From NCBI GenBank assembly GCA_035548515.1, contig DASZSW010000009.1, positions 62,001 through 126,000 of the forward strand: a stretch of DNA of 64,000 nt. Reading direction: 5' to 3'. The stretch's first letter is position 1; each line of letters begins with the position of its first letter. The translations under genes and the position numbers were made by a program. The notes under the pieces are model-generated. The model searched no databases and had not been told where the DNA came from. It was given only the letters and a program-made list of their open reading frames with translations. Source of the stretch: DASZQY01 sp035548515. GTDB lineage: Bacteria > Pseudomonadota > Alphaproteobacteria > Rhizobiales > Kaistiaceae. This document shows, piece after piece, positions 11,172 to 19,738 of the stretch.

Positions 11172-11653
11172 TCGGGCGGCTGTGGTGGCGTGCGCATGTG
11201 GATGGCGCGCGGCTGGATGAGGCGGAGCAACTGGCCGAGATTCACCGCGCCGGTTTCCGCCGCACCTGGAGCGCGCACGACTTCCAGACGATGATGCGCG
11301 ACCCGTCGGTCTTTGTGCTGGCGTTGCGCCTGCAATTGCCGCTGGGCGCCAGGCGCCTCGCGGGATTCGTCACGGTGCGTTTTGCCGCCGACGAGGCGGA
11401 GATCCTGACCATCGCCGTGGCGCCGCGATACCGCGGCCGCGGTTACGGCCGAATGCTGATGGACGACGTCATCCGCCGCCTCTACCGCGAGCGCATCGCG
11501 CGCCTGTTCCTCGAGGTCGATCGCGCCAACCGCGCCGCGGTGCGACTTTACCAGCGGCTCGGTTTCGCGGTCGCCGGCGAGCGGCGGAACTACTACGCAG
11601 AGCCCACCGCCGGTGATGGTACCGCGCTTGTCATGCGCCTCCAGGTTCGGTAG
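11168..11653 (+). CDS. rimI: Ribosomal-protein-alanine N-acetyltransferase RimI-type (GNAT)
   Basis: A 161-residue GNAT acetyltransferase. Motif A, with the acetyl-CoA pyrophosphate loop, is visible as ILTIAVAPRYRGRGYGRML near residue 80, followed by LFLEVDRANRAAVRLYQRLGF, the typical RimI motif B. RimI acetylates the N-terminus of ribosomal protein S18, but homologues may have other targets. The start ATG at 11168 overlaps the tsaB stop; the open frame upstream is a shadow of tsaB. The tsaB-rimI-fur arrangement is usual in Hyphomicrobiales. Confidence 0.9.
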   Translation: MIGRLWWRAHVDGARLDEAEQLAEIHRAGFRRTWSAHDFQTMMRDPSVFVLALRLQLPLGARRLAGFVTVRFAADEAEILTIAVAPRYRGRGYGRMLMDDVIRRLYRERIARLFLEVDRANRAAVRLYQRLGFAVAGERRNYYAEPTAGDGTALVMRLQVR

Positions 11654-11662
11654 CCCGTAGGC

Positions 11663-12097
11663 ATGGCGGAAACGAAGCCCCAGAGCCTCGAGGAAGTCTG
11701 CGTCGCCAAAGGCATGCGCATGACCGAGCAGCGTCGTGTCATCGCGCGCGTGCTTGAGGCCGCGACCGACCATCCCGACGTCGAGGAACTCTACCGCCGC
11801 GCCTCGGCCATCGACCCGAAGATTTCGATCGCAACCGTATACCGGACGGTGAAGCTGTTCGAGGATGCCGGTGTCGTGGAGCGCCACGATTTCGGCGCCG
11901 GCCGCTCGCGTTACGAGCCGATCCCGGACGAGCATCACGATCATCTGATCGATCTGCGCTCAGGGCAGGTAATCGAGTTCCGCGACGAGGAGATCGAGCG
12001 GCTCCAGCAGGCGATCGCTGATCGCCTCGGCTTCCGCCTCGTGGATCACCGGCTGGAGCTCTACGGCGTGCCGCTCAAGGAGACGAAGGGGAAGTAA
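11663..12097 (+). CDS. Fur-family regulator, alphaproteobacterial Fur/Mur type
   Basis: A 144-residue Fur-fold repressor with an N-terminal winged helix (MTEQRRVIARVLEAA, SIATVYRTVKLFEDAGVV) and a C-terminal dimer and metal domain. The metal-binding stretch reads HHDHLIDLRSGQVIEF: the two CxxC zinc pairs of classical Fur are missing, as in the rhizobial Mur proteins, which answer mainly to manganese and repress Mn uptake genes. In this lineage iron control is usually done by RirA and Irr, so a manganese role is the better guess, but specificity cannot be read from the sequence. It lies nine bases after rimI and ends before a repeat element. Confidence 0.88.
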   Translation: MAETKPQSLEEVCVAKGMRMTEQRRVIARVLEAATDHPDVEELYRRASAIDPKISIATVYRTVKLFEDAGVVERHDFGAGRSRYEPIPDEHHDHLIDLRSGQVIEFRDEEIERLQQAIADRLGFRLVDHRLELYGVPLKETKGK

Positions 12098-12118
12098 GCG
12101 CCGCTCCACTTCCACGCT

Positions 12119-12213
12119 CGTCTGCGAGAAGGCGGGGACCCATGCCGGGGTACAAACGCCGCCTCGGCCGAGCCGGCACCACGATGGATCCCCGCGTTCG
12201 CGGGGATGAGCGG
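12119..12213. repeat. Palindromic intergenic element, GGATCCCCGC family, copy 1
   Basis: Between fur and miaB. The left end carries GCGAGAAGGCGGGGACCC and the right end GGATCCCCGCGTTCGCGGGG; the ends are inverted repeats of each other, and the right end is itself a hairpin (CCCCGCG-ttc-GCGGGG region). Two further copies with the same ends lie at about 43.4 and 55.8 kb. No coding capacity. Confidence 0.75.
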
Positions 12214-12339
12214 AGTGGGTTGGCCCGCCGCCCGCTTCCGCCGTCACGCTCCGGCCATGCGGGGCGTGGTATTCATTTGCCGCGGGAAAGGGGCTAAAGG
12301 GAACCCGTTGGGGCGCCGGGGGTTGGCACTGGCGAATTG

Positions 12340-13710
12340 ATGAACCGCACGGGCGAGGAACTGAAGAAAGTCTTCATCAAGACTTACGGCTGCCAGATGA
12401 ACGTCTACGATTCCGAAAGGATGACGGACGCGCTGGCGCCGGCCGGCTACGTGCCCACCGAGACGGCGGAATCCGCCGACCTGATCCTGCTCAACACCTG
12501 CCACATCCGCGAGAAGGCCGCCGAGAAGGTTTACTCCGAGCTTGGCCGCATTGCCGAGATGCGTACCGCCTCAGGTCGCGAGATTCTGGTCGGCGTCACC
12601 GGATGCGTGGCTCAGGCCGAGGGCGAGGAGATCGCGCACCGCGCGAAGGGTCGCGTCGATCTGGTGGTTGGCCCGCAATCCTACCATCGCTTGCCGGAGT
12701 TGCTCGCAGAGGTACGCCCGGGCCGCGCAATCGTCGAAACGGAATTCGCAGTAGAGGAAAAGTTCGCGGCACTGGCGCGGGTTCACGCGAAGCATCAGCA
12801 GCGCGTCGCCGCTTTCCTCACCGTGCAGGAAGGCTGCGACAAGTTCTGCACCTTCTGCGTCGTGCCCTATACACGGGGCGCCGAGGTGTCGCGTCCCGTC
12901 GATGCCATCGTCGCGGAGGCGACGCGGCTCGCAGCTGAAGGCGTGCGCGAGATCACGCTGCTCGGCCAGAACGTCAACGCCTGGCACGGCGACAATGACT
13001 GGGGCCTCGGGCGCCTGCTGTTCCGCCTCGCCGAGATCCCCGGCGTCGATCGCCTGCGCTACACGACCAGCCACCCGCGCGACATGGGCGACGATCTCAT
13101 CGCCGCGCACCGCGACCTCGACGTGCTGATGCCGTACCTGCATCTGCCGGTGCAATCCGGCTCCGACCGCGTGCTTGCTGCAATGAACCGCAGGCACACC
13201 CGTGCCGACTACCTCCGTCTGGTGGAGAAAATCCGCGCCGCGCGCTCGGACATCGCACTGGCGGGTGACTTCATCGTCGGCTTCCCCGGCGAGACGGACG
13301 CGGATTTCGCCGACACGCTGAGCATCGTCGACGAGGCGGCGTACATGGGCGCCTTCACTTTCAAGTACAGCCCGCGGCCGGGCACACCGGCGGCCACCGC
13401 GGATGACCAGATTCCCGAAGCCGTGAAAGGTGCCCGCCTCTACGAACTGCAGGCGAAAATCGACGCCCGCGCCGCCGCCTTCATGCAGGCGCAAGTCGGC
13501 GCCCATATCGACGTGCTGTTCGAGCGGCGCGGTCGCGAGGCCGGCCAGATCGTTGGTCGCTCGCCATGGCTGATGCCCGTGCACGTCGATGCGCCCGCCG
13601 GAATGATCGGCACCATCCAGCGCGTCACCGTCGCCCGCGCCGGCACCAACAGCCTTTTCGGCACGCTCGCCGATGCGCCGGTGAAACCGGCACTGGAGAA
13701 CGTCCTTTGA
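12340..13710 (+). CDS. miaB: tRNA-2-methylthio-N6-dimethylallyladenosine synthase MiaB
   Basis: A radical-SAM methylthiotransferase that adds a methylthio group to i6A37 of tRNAs. 456 residues. The N-terminal UPF0004 domain supplies three cysteines for the auxiliary cluster (YGCQMN, NTCHIRE, TGCVAQ); the radical-SAM motif CDKFCTFC is near residue 167; a TRAM domain closes the protein. ATG at 12340 is chosen over the adjoining in-frame TTG. It opens the miaB-phoH-ybeY-corC-lnt cluster, in which consecutive genes overlap, so these are very probably one transcript. Confidence 0.96.
   Translation: MNRTGEELKKVFIKTYGCQMNVYDSERMTDALAPAGYVPTETAESADLILLNTCHIREKAAEKVYSELGRIAEMRTASGREILVGVTGCVAQAEGEEIAHRAKGRVDLVVGPQSYHRLPELLAEVRPGRAIVETEFAVEEKFAALARVHAKHQQRVAAFLTVQEGCDKFCTFCVVPYTRGAEVSRPVDAIVAEATRLAAEGVREITLLGQNVNAWHGDNDWGLGRLLFRLAEIPGVDRLRYTTSHPRDMGDDLIAAHRDLDVLMPYLHLPVQSGSDRVLAAMNRRHTRADYLRLVEKIRAARSDIALAGDFIVGFPGETDADFADTLSIVDEAAYMGAFTFKYSPRPGTPAATADDQIPEAVKGARLYELQAKIDARAAAFMQAQVGAHIDVLFERRGREAGQIVGRSPWLMPVHVDAPAGMIGTIQRVTVARAGTNSLFGTLADAPVKPALENVL
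13695..13698 (+). promoter_or_regulatory. Ribosome-binding site that decides the phoH start
   Basis: GGAG inside the end of miaB, eight bases before the TTG at 13707. It supports a TTG start that overlaps the miaB TGA; the frame has no ATG nearby that would keep the conserved N-terminus. Confidence 0.55.
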
Positions 13711-14711
13711 CCGCACGGCCTGATTTTCCCGGCAACCACATCGTGGTGTCGTTCGACGACAACCGCCTGATCCAGGAGCTGTTCGGCGAGTTCGACCAGA
13801 ACCTTGCCGCCCTCGAGCAGCAGCTCGGCATCGAGGCAGTGGCGCGCGGCAACCAGGTGACGCTGCGCGGTGAGCCCGAGGCGCTGGCGCGCGCACGCCT
13901 CGCCCTCGACATGCTCTACGTCCGCCTGCAGAGCGGCCATTCGATCAGCCGCGGCGATGTCGATGGCGCCATCCGTATGGCAAAGGCGAGCGAGGAGCAG
14001 ATGCACCTGCCGAGCCTCGAGCCGAAGGGCCGCCTGACGATGGCCCAGGTCGGCACGCGCCGTCGTACCGTTATGGCGCGCACGCCGACGCAGGACGCCT
14101 ATATCCGCGCCTTCGATAAATCCGAGCTGGTGTTCGGCATCGGTCCTGCCGGCACGGGCAAGACGTACCTCGCGTGTGCTTACGCCGCCGCGATGCTGGA
14201 GCGCGGCACGGTGGATCGCCTGATCCTGTCGCGGCCCGCCGTGGAAGCGGGCGAACGCCTGGGCTTCCTGCCCGGCGACATGCGCGAGAAGGTCGACCCA
14301 TATCTCCGTCCGCTCTACGACGCGCTCTACGACATGATGCCCGCCGACAAGGTCGAGCGCGGGCTGACCTCGGGCGTGATCGAAGTTGCGCCGCTGGCCT
14401 TCATGCGCGGCCGCACGCTCGGCAACGCCGTGGTCATTCTCGACGAGGCGCAGAACACCACGTCGATGCAGATGAAGATGTTCCTCACCCGCCTCGGCGA
14501 AAATTCGCGCATGATCGTTACCGGCGATCCGAGCCAGATCGATCTGCCCCCGGGGCAGACATCCGGACTGGTCGAGGCCGTGCGGTTGCTGGAGGGGGTG
14601 CAGGGCGTGACGCAGGTGCGCTTCACCGCCGCCGACGTGGTGCGCCACCCGCTCGTCGCCCGCATCGTCGACGCATACGACGCCGCCGACAAGGCGAAGG
14701 CGAAACCCTGA
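13707..14711 (+). CDS. phoH: PhoH-like ATPase (YbeZ)
   Basis: A 334-residue PhoH-family P-loop ATPase. Walker A GPAGTGKTYLA lies near residue 147 and Walker B VVILDEAQNTTSMQMKMFLTR near 245, both typical of YbeZ. The N-terminal part (residues 1-90) has the KH-like fold region found in long PhoH proteins. YbeZ works with YbeY in rRNA processing and 70S quality control, and the ybeY gene follows with a one-base overlap. The start is TTG at 13707, overlapping the miaB stop; the longer open frame upstream is out of character (Arg/His-rich shadow). Confidence 0.93.
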   Translation: MTARPDFPGNHIVVSFDDNRLIQELFGEFDQNLAALEQQLGIEAVARGNQVTLRGEPEALARARLALDMLYVRLQSGHSISRGDVDGAIRMAKASEEQMHLPSLEPKGRLTMAQVGTRRRTVMARTPTQDAYIRAFDKSELVFGIGPAGTGKTYLACAYAAAMLERGTVDRLILSRPAVEAGERLGFLPGDMREKVDPYLRPLYDALYDMMPADKVERGLTSGVIEVAPLAFMRGRTLGNAVVILDEAQNTTSMQMKMFLTRLGENSRMIVTGDPSQIDLPPGQTSGLVEAVRLLEGVQGVTQVRFTAADVVRHPLVARIVDAYDAADKAKAKP

Positions 14712-15217
14712 TGCCCAAGGAGGCGGACAGTAGCAGCGGCATCGCTCTCGACATCCGCGTCGAGGCGGGGGACTGGCCCTCACGCGCGAAGCTGAAGGGT
14801 CTGGTCGAACGCAGCCTCACAGCCGCCGTTGCCAAGGCGAAACTAAAGCTGGCGCCCGAGCCGGAGTTGAGCCTTCTGTTCACCGACGACGCCCATATCC
14901 GCGTCCTGAACAAGCGCTACCGGCGAAAAGACAAGCCAACCAACGTCCTGTCTTTCCCGGCGCCGGCCGCGGTCAGGGGGAAATTCGGCCCCCAGCTTGG
15001 CGATCTGGTGTTTGCCGCGGAGACGATCGCGGGGGAGGCTGAGCGCGACGGCATCAGTCTCAACGATCATCTCGCCCATCTTGTCGTCCACGGTTTCCTC
15101 CATCTTCTGGGCCACGATCATGAGGATGAAAGCGAGGCGACGGTGATGGAGAATCTGGAAACGTCTATACTCGCCCGCCTCGGCATCGCCGATCCTTACG
15201 GTGGGGAGGCTGCATGA
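14711..15217 (+). CDS. ybeY: Endoribonuclease YbeY
   Basis: A 168-residue zinc-dependent endoribonuclease needed for 16S rRNA 3' end maturation and ribosome quality control. The metal site HGFLHLLGHDHE, of the H-x3-H-x5-H type, lies near residue 129, and NKRYRRKDKPTNVLSFP is the other family hallmark. The ATG shares its A with the phoH stop codon, and the gene ends overlapping the corC-like start by four bases. The tight phoH-ybeY-corC order is widespread in proteobacteria and fits a joint role. Confidence 0.95.
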   Translation: MPKEADSSSGIALDIRVEAGDWPSRAKLKGLVERSLTAAVAKAKLKLAPEPELSLLFTDDAHIRVLNKRYRRKDKPTNVLSFPAPAAVRGKFGPQLGDLVFAAETIAGEAERDGISLNDHLAHLVVHGFLHLLGHDHEDESEATVMENLETSILARLGIADPYGGEAA

Positions 15218-16203
15218 GCGACGGCGACAGAAAAGCGGAAGGCGCTCCCGACGCCCCGCAGGAACAGCACTGGCTCGACAAGCTGAGGAACGCCATCGGC
15301 CTGAAGGGCGGCTCGATCCGCGAGGACCTGGCGGTCGCGCTGGCGACGGAGGACGTCGCCGCCGGCTTCTCGCCGGAAGAACGCGCGATGATGTCGAACA
15401 TCCTCCATCTGCGCGATGTGCGCGTGGACGACATCATGATACCGCGCGCCGACATCGAGGCCGTCGACATCGACATAACGCTCGGCGATCTCTTCGCCCG
15501 CTTCCGCAACTCGGGCCACTCGCGCATGCCGGTGTTCCGCGAAAGCCTCGACGATCCTGTAGGCCTCGTCCACATCAAGGATCTGATGGGTTACATCACC
15601 GAGCAGGCGGCGATGGAAGGCGAATCCGGAAAGTTCGATCTCTCGCGCCTCGACCTCAATAAGAAGCTGTCCGAGACGCAATTGGTGCGCAACATCCTGT
15701 TCGTGCCGCCCTCCATGCCCGTGGCGGTGCTGCTCCCCAACATGCAAGCGAGCCGCATGCAGATGGCGCTGGTCATCGACGAATACGGCGGCACAGACGG
15801 ATTGGTGTCGCTGGAGGATGCCGTCGAGATGATCGTCGGCGAGATCGAAGACGAGTCCGACGAGGACGCCGGACCCATGATCGTGTCGGACGGCAAGGGC
15901 GGCTTCCTTGCCGATGCCCGCGCCGACATCGACGAGGTCTCCGCCGCGATCGGCGAGGACCTGGCGACCGGCGAGGACGGCGAAGACGTCGACACCATCG
16001 GCGGCTTGGTGTTCAACCTGATCGGCCGCATCCCGGTGCGCGGCGAGCTGATCGCCGGCCCCAACGGCTACGAGATCGAGGTGCTGGATGCCGATCCGCG
16101 GCGCCTCAAGCGTCTGCGCATCTACCGCCGTGCACCCGAACAGCGCCGCCGCCGCCCAACGCCGGAAGGCGCGCCGCCGCCGGCGGGCGCTGGCGTGCCT
16201 TGA
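15214..16203 (+). CDS. CorC/HlyC-family CBS-domain protein
   Basis: A 329-residue soluble protein with two CBS domains (residues about 75-195, from DIMIPRADIEAVD to DEYGGTDGLVSLEDAVEMIVGEI) and a C-terminal CorC/HlyC domain (about 215-305, ending in NLIGRIPVRGE and VLDADPRRLKRLRI). Such proteins are annotated as hemolysin or Mg/Co efflux proteins; the CBS pair probably binds ATP and Mg. No membrane segments are present, unlike the CNNM-type relatives. The tail is Arg/Pro-rich. The role next to ybeY and lnt is not settled. Confidence 0.88.
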   Translation: MSDGDRKAEGAPDAPQEQHWLDKLRNAIGLKGGSIREDLAVALATEDVAAGFSPEERAMMSNILHLRDVRVDDIMIPRADIEAVDIDITLGDLFARFRNSGHSRMPVFRESLDDPVGLVHIKDLMGYITEQAAMEGESGKFDLSRLDLNKKLSETQLVRNILFVPPSMPVAVLLPNMQASRMQMALVIDEYGGTDGLVSLEDAVEMIVGEIEDESDEDAGPMIVSDGKGGFLADARADIDEVSAAIGEDLATGEDGEDVDTIGGLVFNLIGRIPVRGELIAGPNGYEIEVLDADPRRLKRLRIYRRAPEQRRRRPTPEGAPPPAGAGVP

Positions 16204-16267
16204 CCGGGCCTTACCGGGAACCGAGGCTTCCCGCCTGATTCGCCACCGCTAAGGTCACGCGCCCGCC

Positions 16268-17881
16268 GTGCAAGCCTTTGCCAGCGCCATCATCGTTCTG
16301 TGGGGTTGGCGGCGCTTCGCCGTGGCGTTTGTCGCGGGCGCATTTTCGGCGCTGGCGTTCGCGCCGTTCGACCTGTTTCCGATCCTGTGGATCACGGTGC
16401 CTGTCTTCGTCTGGCTGATCGACGGCAGCGAAGTGAGTGAAGGTGCGTCCTGGTGGCGCAAGCTGGTGCCCGCGGCGATCGTCGGTTTCGCGTTCGGCTT
16501 CGGCTTCTTTGTCGCGGGCCTGTGGTGGATCGGCAGCGCGCTGCTCGTCGACGCGGGTGCGTTCGCGTGGGCACTGCCGCTCGCCGTAGCCGGCCTGCCA
16601 GCCGTCCTCGCGCTGTTCTGGGCCTTAGGGGCAGCGCTTGCGCGTGCGTTCTGGACGGAAGGCTGGCCGCGCCTCGCCGTATTCGCGGTGACGATGGCGG
16701 CGGCCGAGTGGCTGCGCGGCCACTTGCTCACCGGCTTCCCGTGGAATGCTTTCGGCTACGCCCTGACCCCCATGCCGCTGATGATGCAGACCGCGTCACT
16801 GGTCGGCACCTGGGGGCTGACGCTGGCAGCGTTTTTTATCTTTGCGGCGCCGGTCCTGTTGCTGCCGGATCGTCACCACACACGCCGTGCCAGCCGTGTC
16901 GCGTTTGCTCTGGCTGCGGTTCTGTATGTCGCCCACATCGGCTACGGCGCCGTTCGCCTCTCCGCCGGTCCCGACGCAATGGTCCCCGGTGTGACGTTCC
17001 GCATCGTGCAGCCTGCTATCCCTCAGGACGAGATCTGGGAGAGCGCACCTCCTGCAACCATCATGGCGCGTTACGCCGAGCTAAGCCGGGGCAACACAGG
17101 CCTGGAGGGCATCACGCATCTGATCTGGACCGAGTCGGCATTTCCCTTCCTGCTGACGGAAAATCCGGCGGCGCTGAAGACGATCGCCGATCTGCTGCCA
17201 CCCGGCACGACCCTGTTCACCGGCGCAGCGCGAGCCGAGCGCGTGATCGGCAGCGACGATCCGCCGATGGTCTACAACTCGATCTACGCAATCGACGATG
17301 CCGGCGAGATTCGCGCCGCCTACGACAAGGTCCACCTCGTTCCATTCGGCGAATACCTGCCGTTTGCCTCGCTGCTTCGCGCGGTGGGCATCCGCCAGGC
17401 AATCGCAGCGCCCGTCGGCTTCTCGCCCGGACAAACGCTCCGCACCCTGTCCGTCCCGGGCACGCCGCCGTTCGCGCCGCTCATCTGCTACGAGATTATT
17501 TTCCCAGGCGCGGTGGTCGCCCCGGGGCCGGTTCGCCCGCAGTGGATGCTCAACGTCACCAACGATGCGTGGTTCGGCCGCACACCCGGGCCGTATCAGC
17601 ACCTCGAGCAGGCGCGTGTGCGCGCTGTCGAGGAAGGCTTGCCGCTGGTGCGCGCCGCCAACGCGGGAATCTCGGCAATCGTCGATGCCCACGGGCGCGT
17701 TCTCGCCAGTCTCGACCTCGACAAAGTGGGCAGCGTGGATGGGGGCCTGCCGGTGGCGTTGCCGCCGACGCCGTATGCGCGATTTGGCGACTGGATGTTT
17801 GTCGGGTTGCTGTTCGTCGCCGCCGGCGGTGCGGCGTTTGGGCAGGCGGCTGCAACGCGCAAGCTTATGACGGACAATTGA
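16268..17881 (+). CDS. lnt: Apolipoprotein N-acyltransferase Lnt
   Basis: An inner-membrane enzyme that adds the third acyl chain to outer-membrane lipoproteins. 537 residues, starting with GTG at 16268. Residues 1-230 hold about seven membrane helices; the rest is the periplasmic nitrilase-like domain, and a last helix lies near the C-terminus. The catalytic triad is visible: Glu in WTESAFPF (about 289), Lys in YDKVHLVPFGEY (about 352) and Cys in LICYEIIFP (about 406). It follows the corC-like gene by 64 bases, the usual place in alphaproteobacteria. Confidence 0.95.
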   Translation: MQAFASAIIVLWGWRRFAVAFVAGAFSALAFAPFDLFPILWITVPVFVWLIDGSEVSEGASWWRKLVPAAIVGFAFGFGFFVAGLWWIGSALLVDAGAFAWALPLAVAGLPAVLALFWALGAALARAFWTEGWPRLAVFAVTMAAAEWLRGHLLTGFPWNAFGYALTPMPLMMQTASLVGTWGLTLAAFFIFAAPVLLLPDRHHTRRASRVAFALAAVLYVAHIGYGAVRLSAGPDAMVPGVTFRIVQPAIPQDEIWESAPPATIMARYAELSRGNTGLEGITHLIWTESAFPFLLTENPAALKTIADLLPPGTTLFTGAARAERVIGSDDPPMVYNSIYAIDDAGEIRAAYDKVHLVPFGEYLPFASLLRAVGIRQAIAAPVGFSPGQTLRTLSVPGTPPFAPLICYEIIFPGAVVAPGPVRPQWMLNVTNDAWFGRTPGPYQHLEQARVRAVEEGLPLVRAANAGISAIVDAHGRVLASLDLDKVGSVDGGLPVALPPTPYARFGDWMFVGLLFVAAGGAAFGQAAATRKLMTDN

Positions 17882-18041
17882 CACAAATCGTGTGCGCGGC
17901 TCATTATTGCCTAGTTCATCTGGGGTCAAAGCGTTACGCTGTCCCGCTATACGGGATTGGGCGATGACCCCATTTCAGTTGACAGTTTGGCTGCCAGCGG
18001 GCACGTGCGGCGGCTAGGGCCACAGGAAGCAGCACGGATCG

Positions 18042-18455
18042 ATGGCTAGCAAGAAGCAACCTAACCCGATCGACATTCATGTCGGGAGTCGGGTCCGCCT
18101 CCGCCGCATGATGTTGAGCATGAGCCAGGAAAAACTCGGCGAGAACCTCGGCATCACGTTCCAGCAGATCCAGAAATACGAAAAGGGCACCAACCGAATC
18201 GGTGCCAGCCGCCTTCAGCACATCGCGCGTGTGCTCTCTGTCCCGGTATCGTTTTTCTTCGAGGATGCCCCCGGTGCATCCGGCGATGCGCCCACTGGAA
18301 TGGGCGAAGCAAAACAAACGTCCCACGTGGTCGATTTCCTCTCGAGCTCCGAGGGCATCCAGCTCAACAAGGCGTTCGTCCGCATCAAGGACCCGAAGTT
18401 GCGCCGTCGCGTGATCGACCTCGTCCGCTCGATGGCGGGCGACGACGAGGGCTAG
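18042..18455 (+). CDS. XRE-family transcriptional regulator (PraR/PhrR-like)
   Basis: A 137-residue DNA-binding protein with one Cro/C1-type helix-turn-helix at residues about 14-72 (VGSRVRLRRMMLSMSQEKLGENLGITFQQIQKYEKGTNRI is its span). The C-terminal 60 residues have no known domain. Close relatives are found upstream of metK throughout Hyphomicrobiales, and the PraR/PhrR proteins of rhizobia, which control surface attachment and symbiosis or pH responses, have this layout. The 160-base gap in front contains a small inverted repeat TCCCG-ctata-CGGGA at 17942-17956, a candidate autoregulatory site. Not a toxin-antitoxin partner: no toxin gene is next to it. Confidence 0.85.
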   Translation: MASKKQPNPIDIHVGSRVRLRRMMLSMSQEKLGENLGITFQQIQKYEKGTNRIGASRLQHIARVLSVPVSFFFEDAPGASGDAPTGMGEAKQTSHVVDFLSSSEGIQLNKAFVRIKDPKLRRRVIDLVRSMAGDDEG

Positions 18456-18568
18456 TTCGCGCAGATTGACCACCGGCAAATTCGCTGCCAGAACCACTGG
18501 CTGGATGGCCGGGGGGCGGAAGGTTTTCCCGCGGCCGCGATCGTTTCGCTACGGGAGAACCGTGTCCC

Positions 18569-19738
18569 TTGTCTCGTTCAAATTATCTCTTCACCTCTGA
18601 ATCGGTTTCCGAAGGTCACCCCGACAAGGTGTGCGACCGCATCTCGGACACCATCGTCGATGCCTATCTCGCCGAGATGCCGGAGGCGCGTGTCGCCTGC
18701 GAGACCTTGGCGACCACCAACCGCGTCGTCATCGCCGGCGAAGTGCGCGGGCCCGATGCGATCCTGTCCAGGGTCGAGGGTCTTACGCGGGCCGCAATCC
18801 ACGACATCGGCTACGAGCAGGCCGGCTTCCATTGGGAAAGCGCGAGGATCGAGGTGCTGCTCCACGCGCAGTCCTCCGACATCGCGCAGGGCGTCGATGC
18901 CGCCGGCAACAAGGACGAAGGCGCCGGCGATCAGGGCATCATGTTCGGCTATGCCTGCCGCGAGACGCCGGAGTTCATGCCTGCGCCGATCTACTACGCG
19001 CACCGCATTCTCAAGCTGCTGTCGGAAGCGCGCCGCTCAGGCGAGGCGAAGGTGCTGGGCCCGGACGCGAAGAGTCAGGTCACCGTCGAGTATCGCGACG
19101 GCAAGCCGGTGCGCGCCACCTCCATCGTCGTCTCGACGCAACACCTCGACGAGCGCATGACGTCGGAAGACGTGCGCGCGGTCGTTGAGCCGTACGTGCG
19201 CAAGGCATTGCCCGCCGATTGGGTGAACGGCCACACCGAATGGCACGTCAACCCGACCGGCAAATTCGTCATCGGCGGCCCTGACGGCGATTGCGGCCTG
19301 ACCGGACGCAAGATCATCGTCGACACGTACGGCGGCGCGGCTCCGCATGGCGGCGGCGCCTTCTCCGGCAAGGATCCCACCAAGGTGGACCGCTCGGCCG
19401 CATACGCCGCGCGCTATCTCGCCAAGAACGTCGTCGCCGCCGATCTCGCCGATCGCTGCACAATCCAGCTTTCCTACGCCATCGGCGTCGCCAAGCCGCT
19501 GTCGATCTACGTCGACCTCGCCGGCACCGGTCGCGTCGATGAAGCCAAGCTGGAGAAGGTGCTCGGCGACGTGATGGACCTGTCTCCGCGCGGCATCCGC
19601 GAGCATCTCGGCCTCAACCGGCCGATTTACGCCCGCACCTCGGCCTACGGCCATTTCGGCCGCGCGCCCGAAGCCGACGGCGGCTTCTCGTGGGAACGTA
19701 CCGATCTCGCGCAGGCGCTGCGCTCGGCTCTGTCCTGA
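18569..19738 (+). CDS. metK: S-adenosylmethionine synthetase
   Basis: Makes S-adenosylmethionine from methionine and ATP. 389 residues, the normal size. Diagnostic stretches are EGHPDKVCDRISD near residue 13, GAGDQGIMFGYA near 118, and GGGAFSGKDPTKVDRSAAY near 260. The start is TTG at 18569, with GGGAG at 18553-18557; no ATG fits the conserved N-terminus, and the nearby GTG at 18562 is out of frame. The 113-base leader has two small hairpins (18487-18501 and 18518-18529), but no SAM riboswitch consensus that I recognise. The ahcY gene of the same cycle is at 41.9 kb. Confidence 0.96.
   Translation: MSRSNYLFTSESVSEGHPDKVCDRISDTIVDAYLAEMPEARVACETLATTNRVVIAGEVRGPDAILSRVEGLTRAAIHDIGYEQAGFHWESARIEVLLHAQSSDIAQGVDAAGNKDEGAGDQGIMFGYACRETPEFMPAPIYYAHRILKLLSEARRSGEAKVLGPDAKSQVTVEYRDGKPVRATSIVVSTQHLDERMTSEDVRAVVEPYVRKALPADWVNGHTEWHVNPTGKFVIGGPDGDCGLTGRKIIVDTYGGAAPHGGGAFSGKDPTKVDRSAAYAARYLAKNVVAADLADRCTIQLSYAIGVAKPLSIYVDLAGTGRVDEAKLEKVLGDVMDLSPRGIREHLGLNRPIYARTSAYGHFGRAPEADGGFSWERTDLAQALRSALS

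Noticed and set aside
18042..18455. Antitoxin of a toxin-antitoxin or phage repressor
   Set aside because: No toxin or phage gene is adjacent, and the protein stands in front of metK as its orthologues do throughout the order.
18456..18568. SAM riboswitch upstream of metK
   Set aside because: Only two small hairpins (18487-18501 and 18518-18529) are present; no match to the SAM-II, SAM-V or SAM/SAH consensus as I know them. A covariance-model scan would decide.
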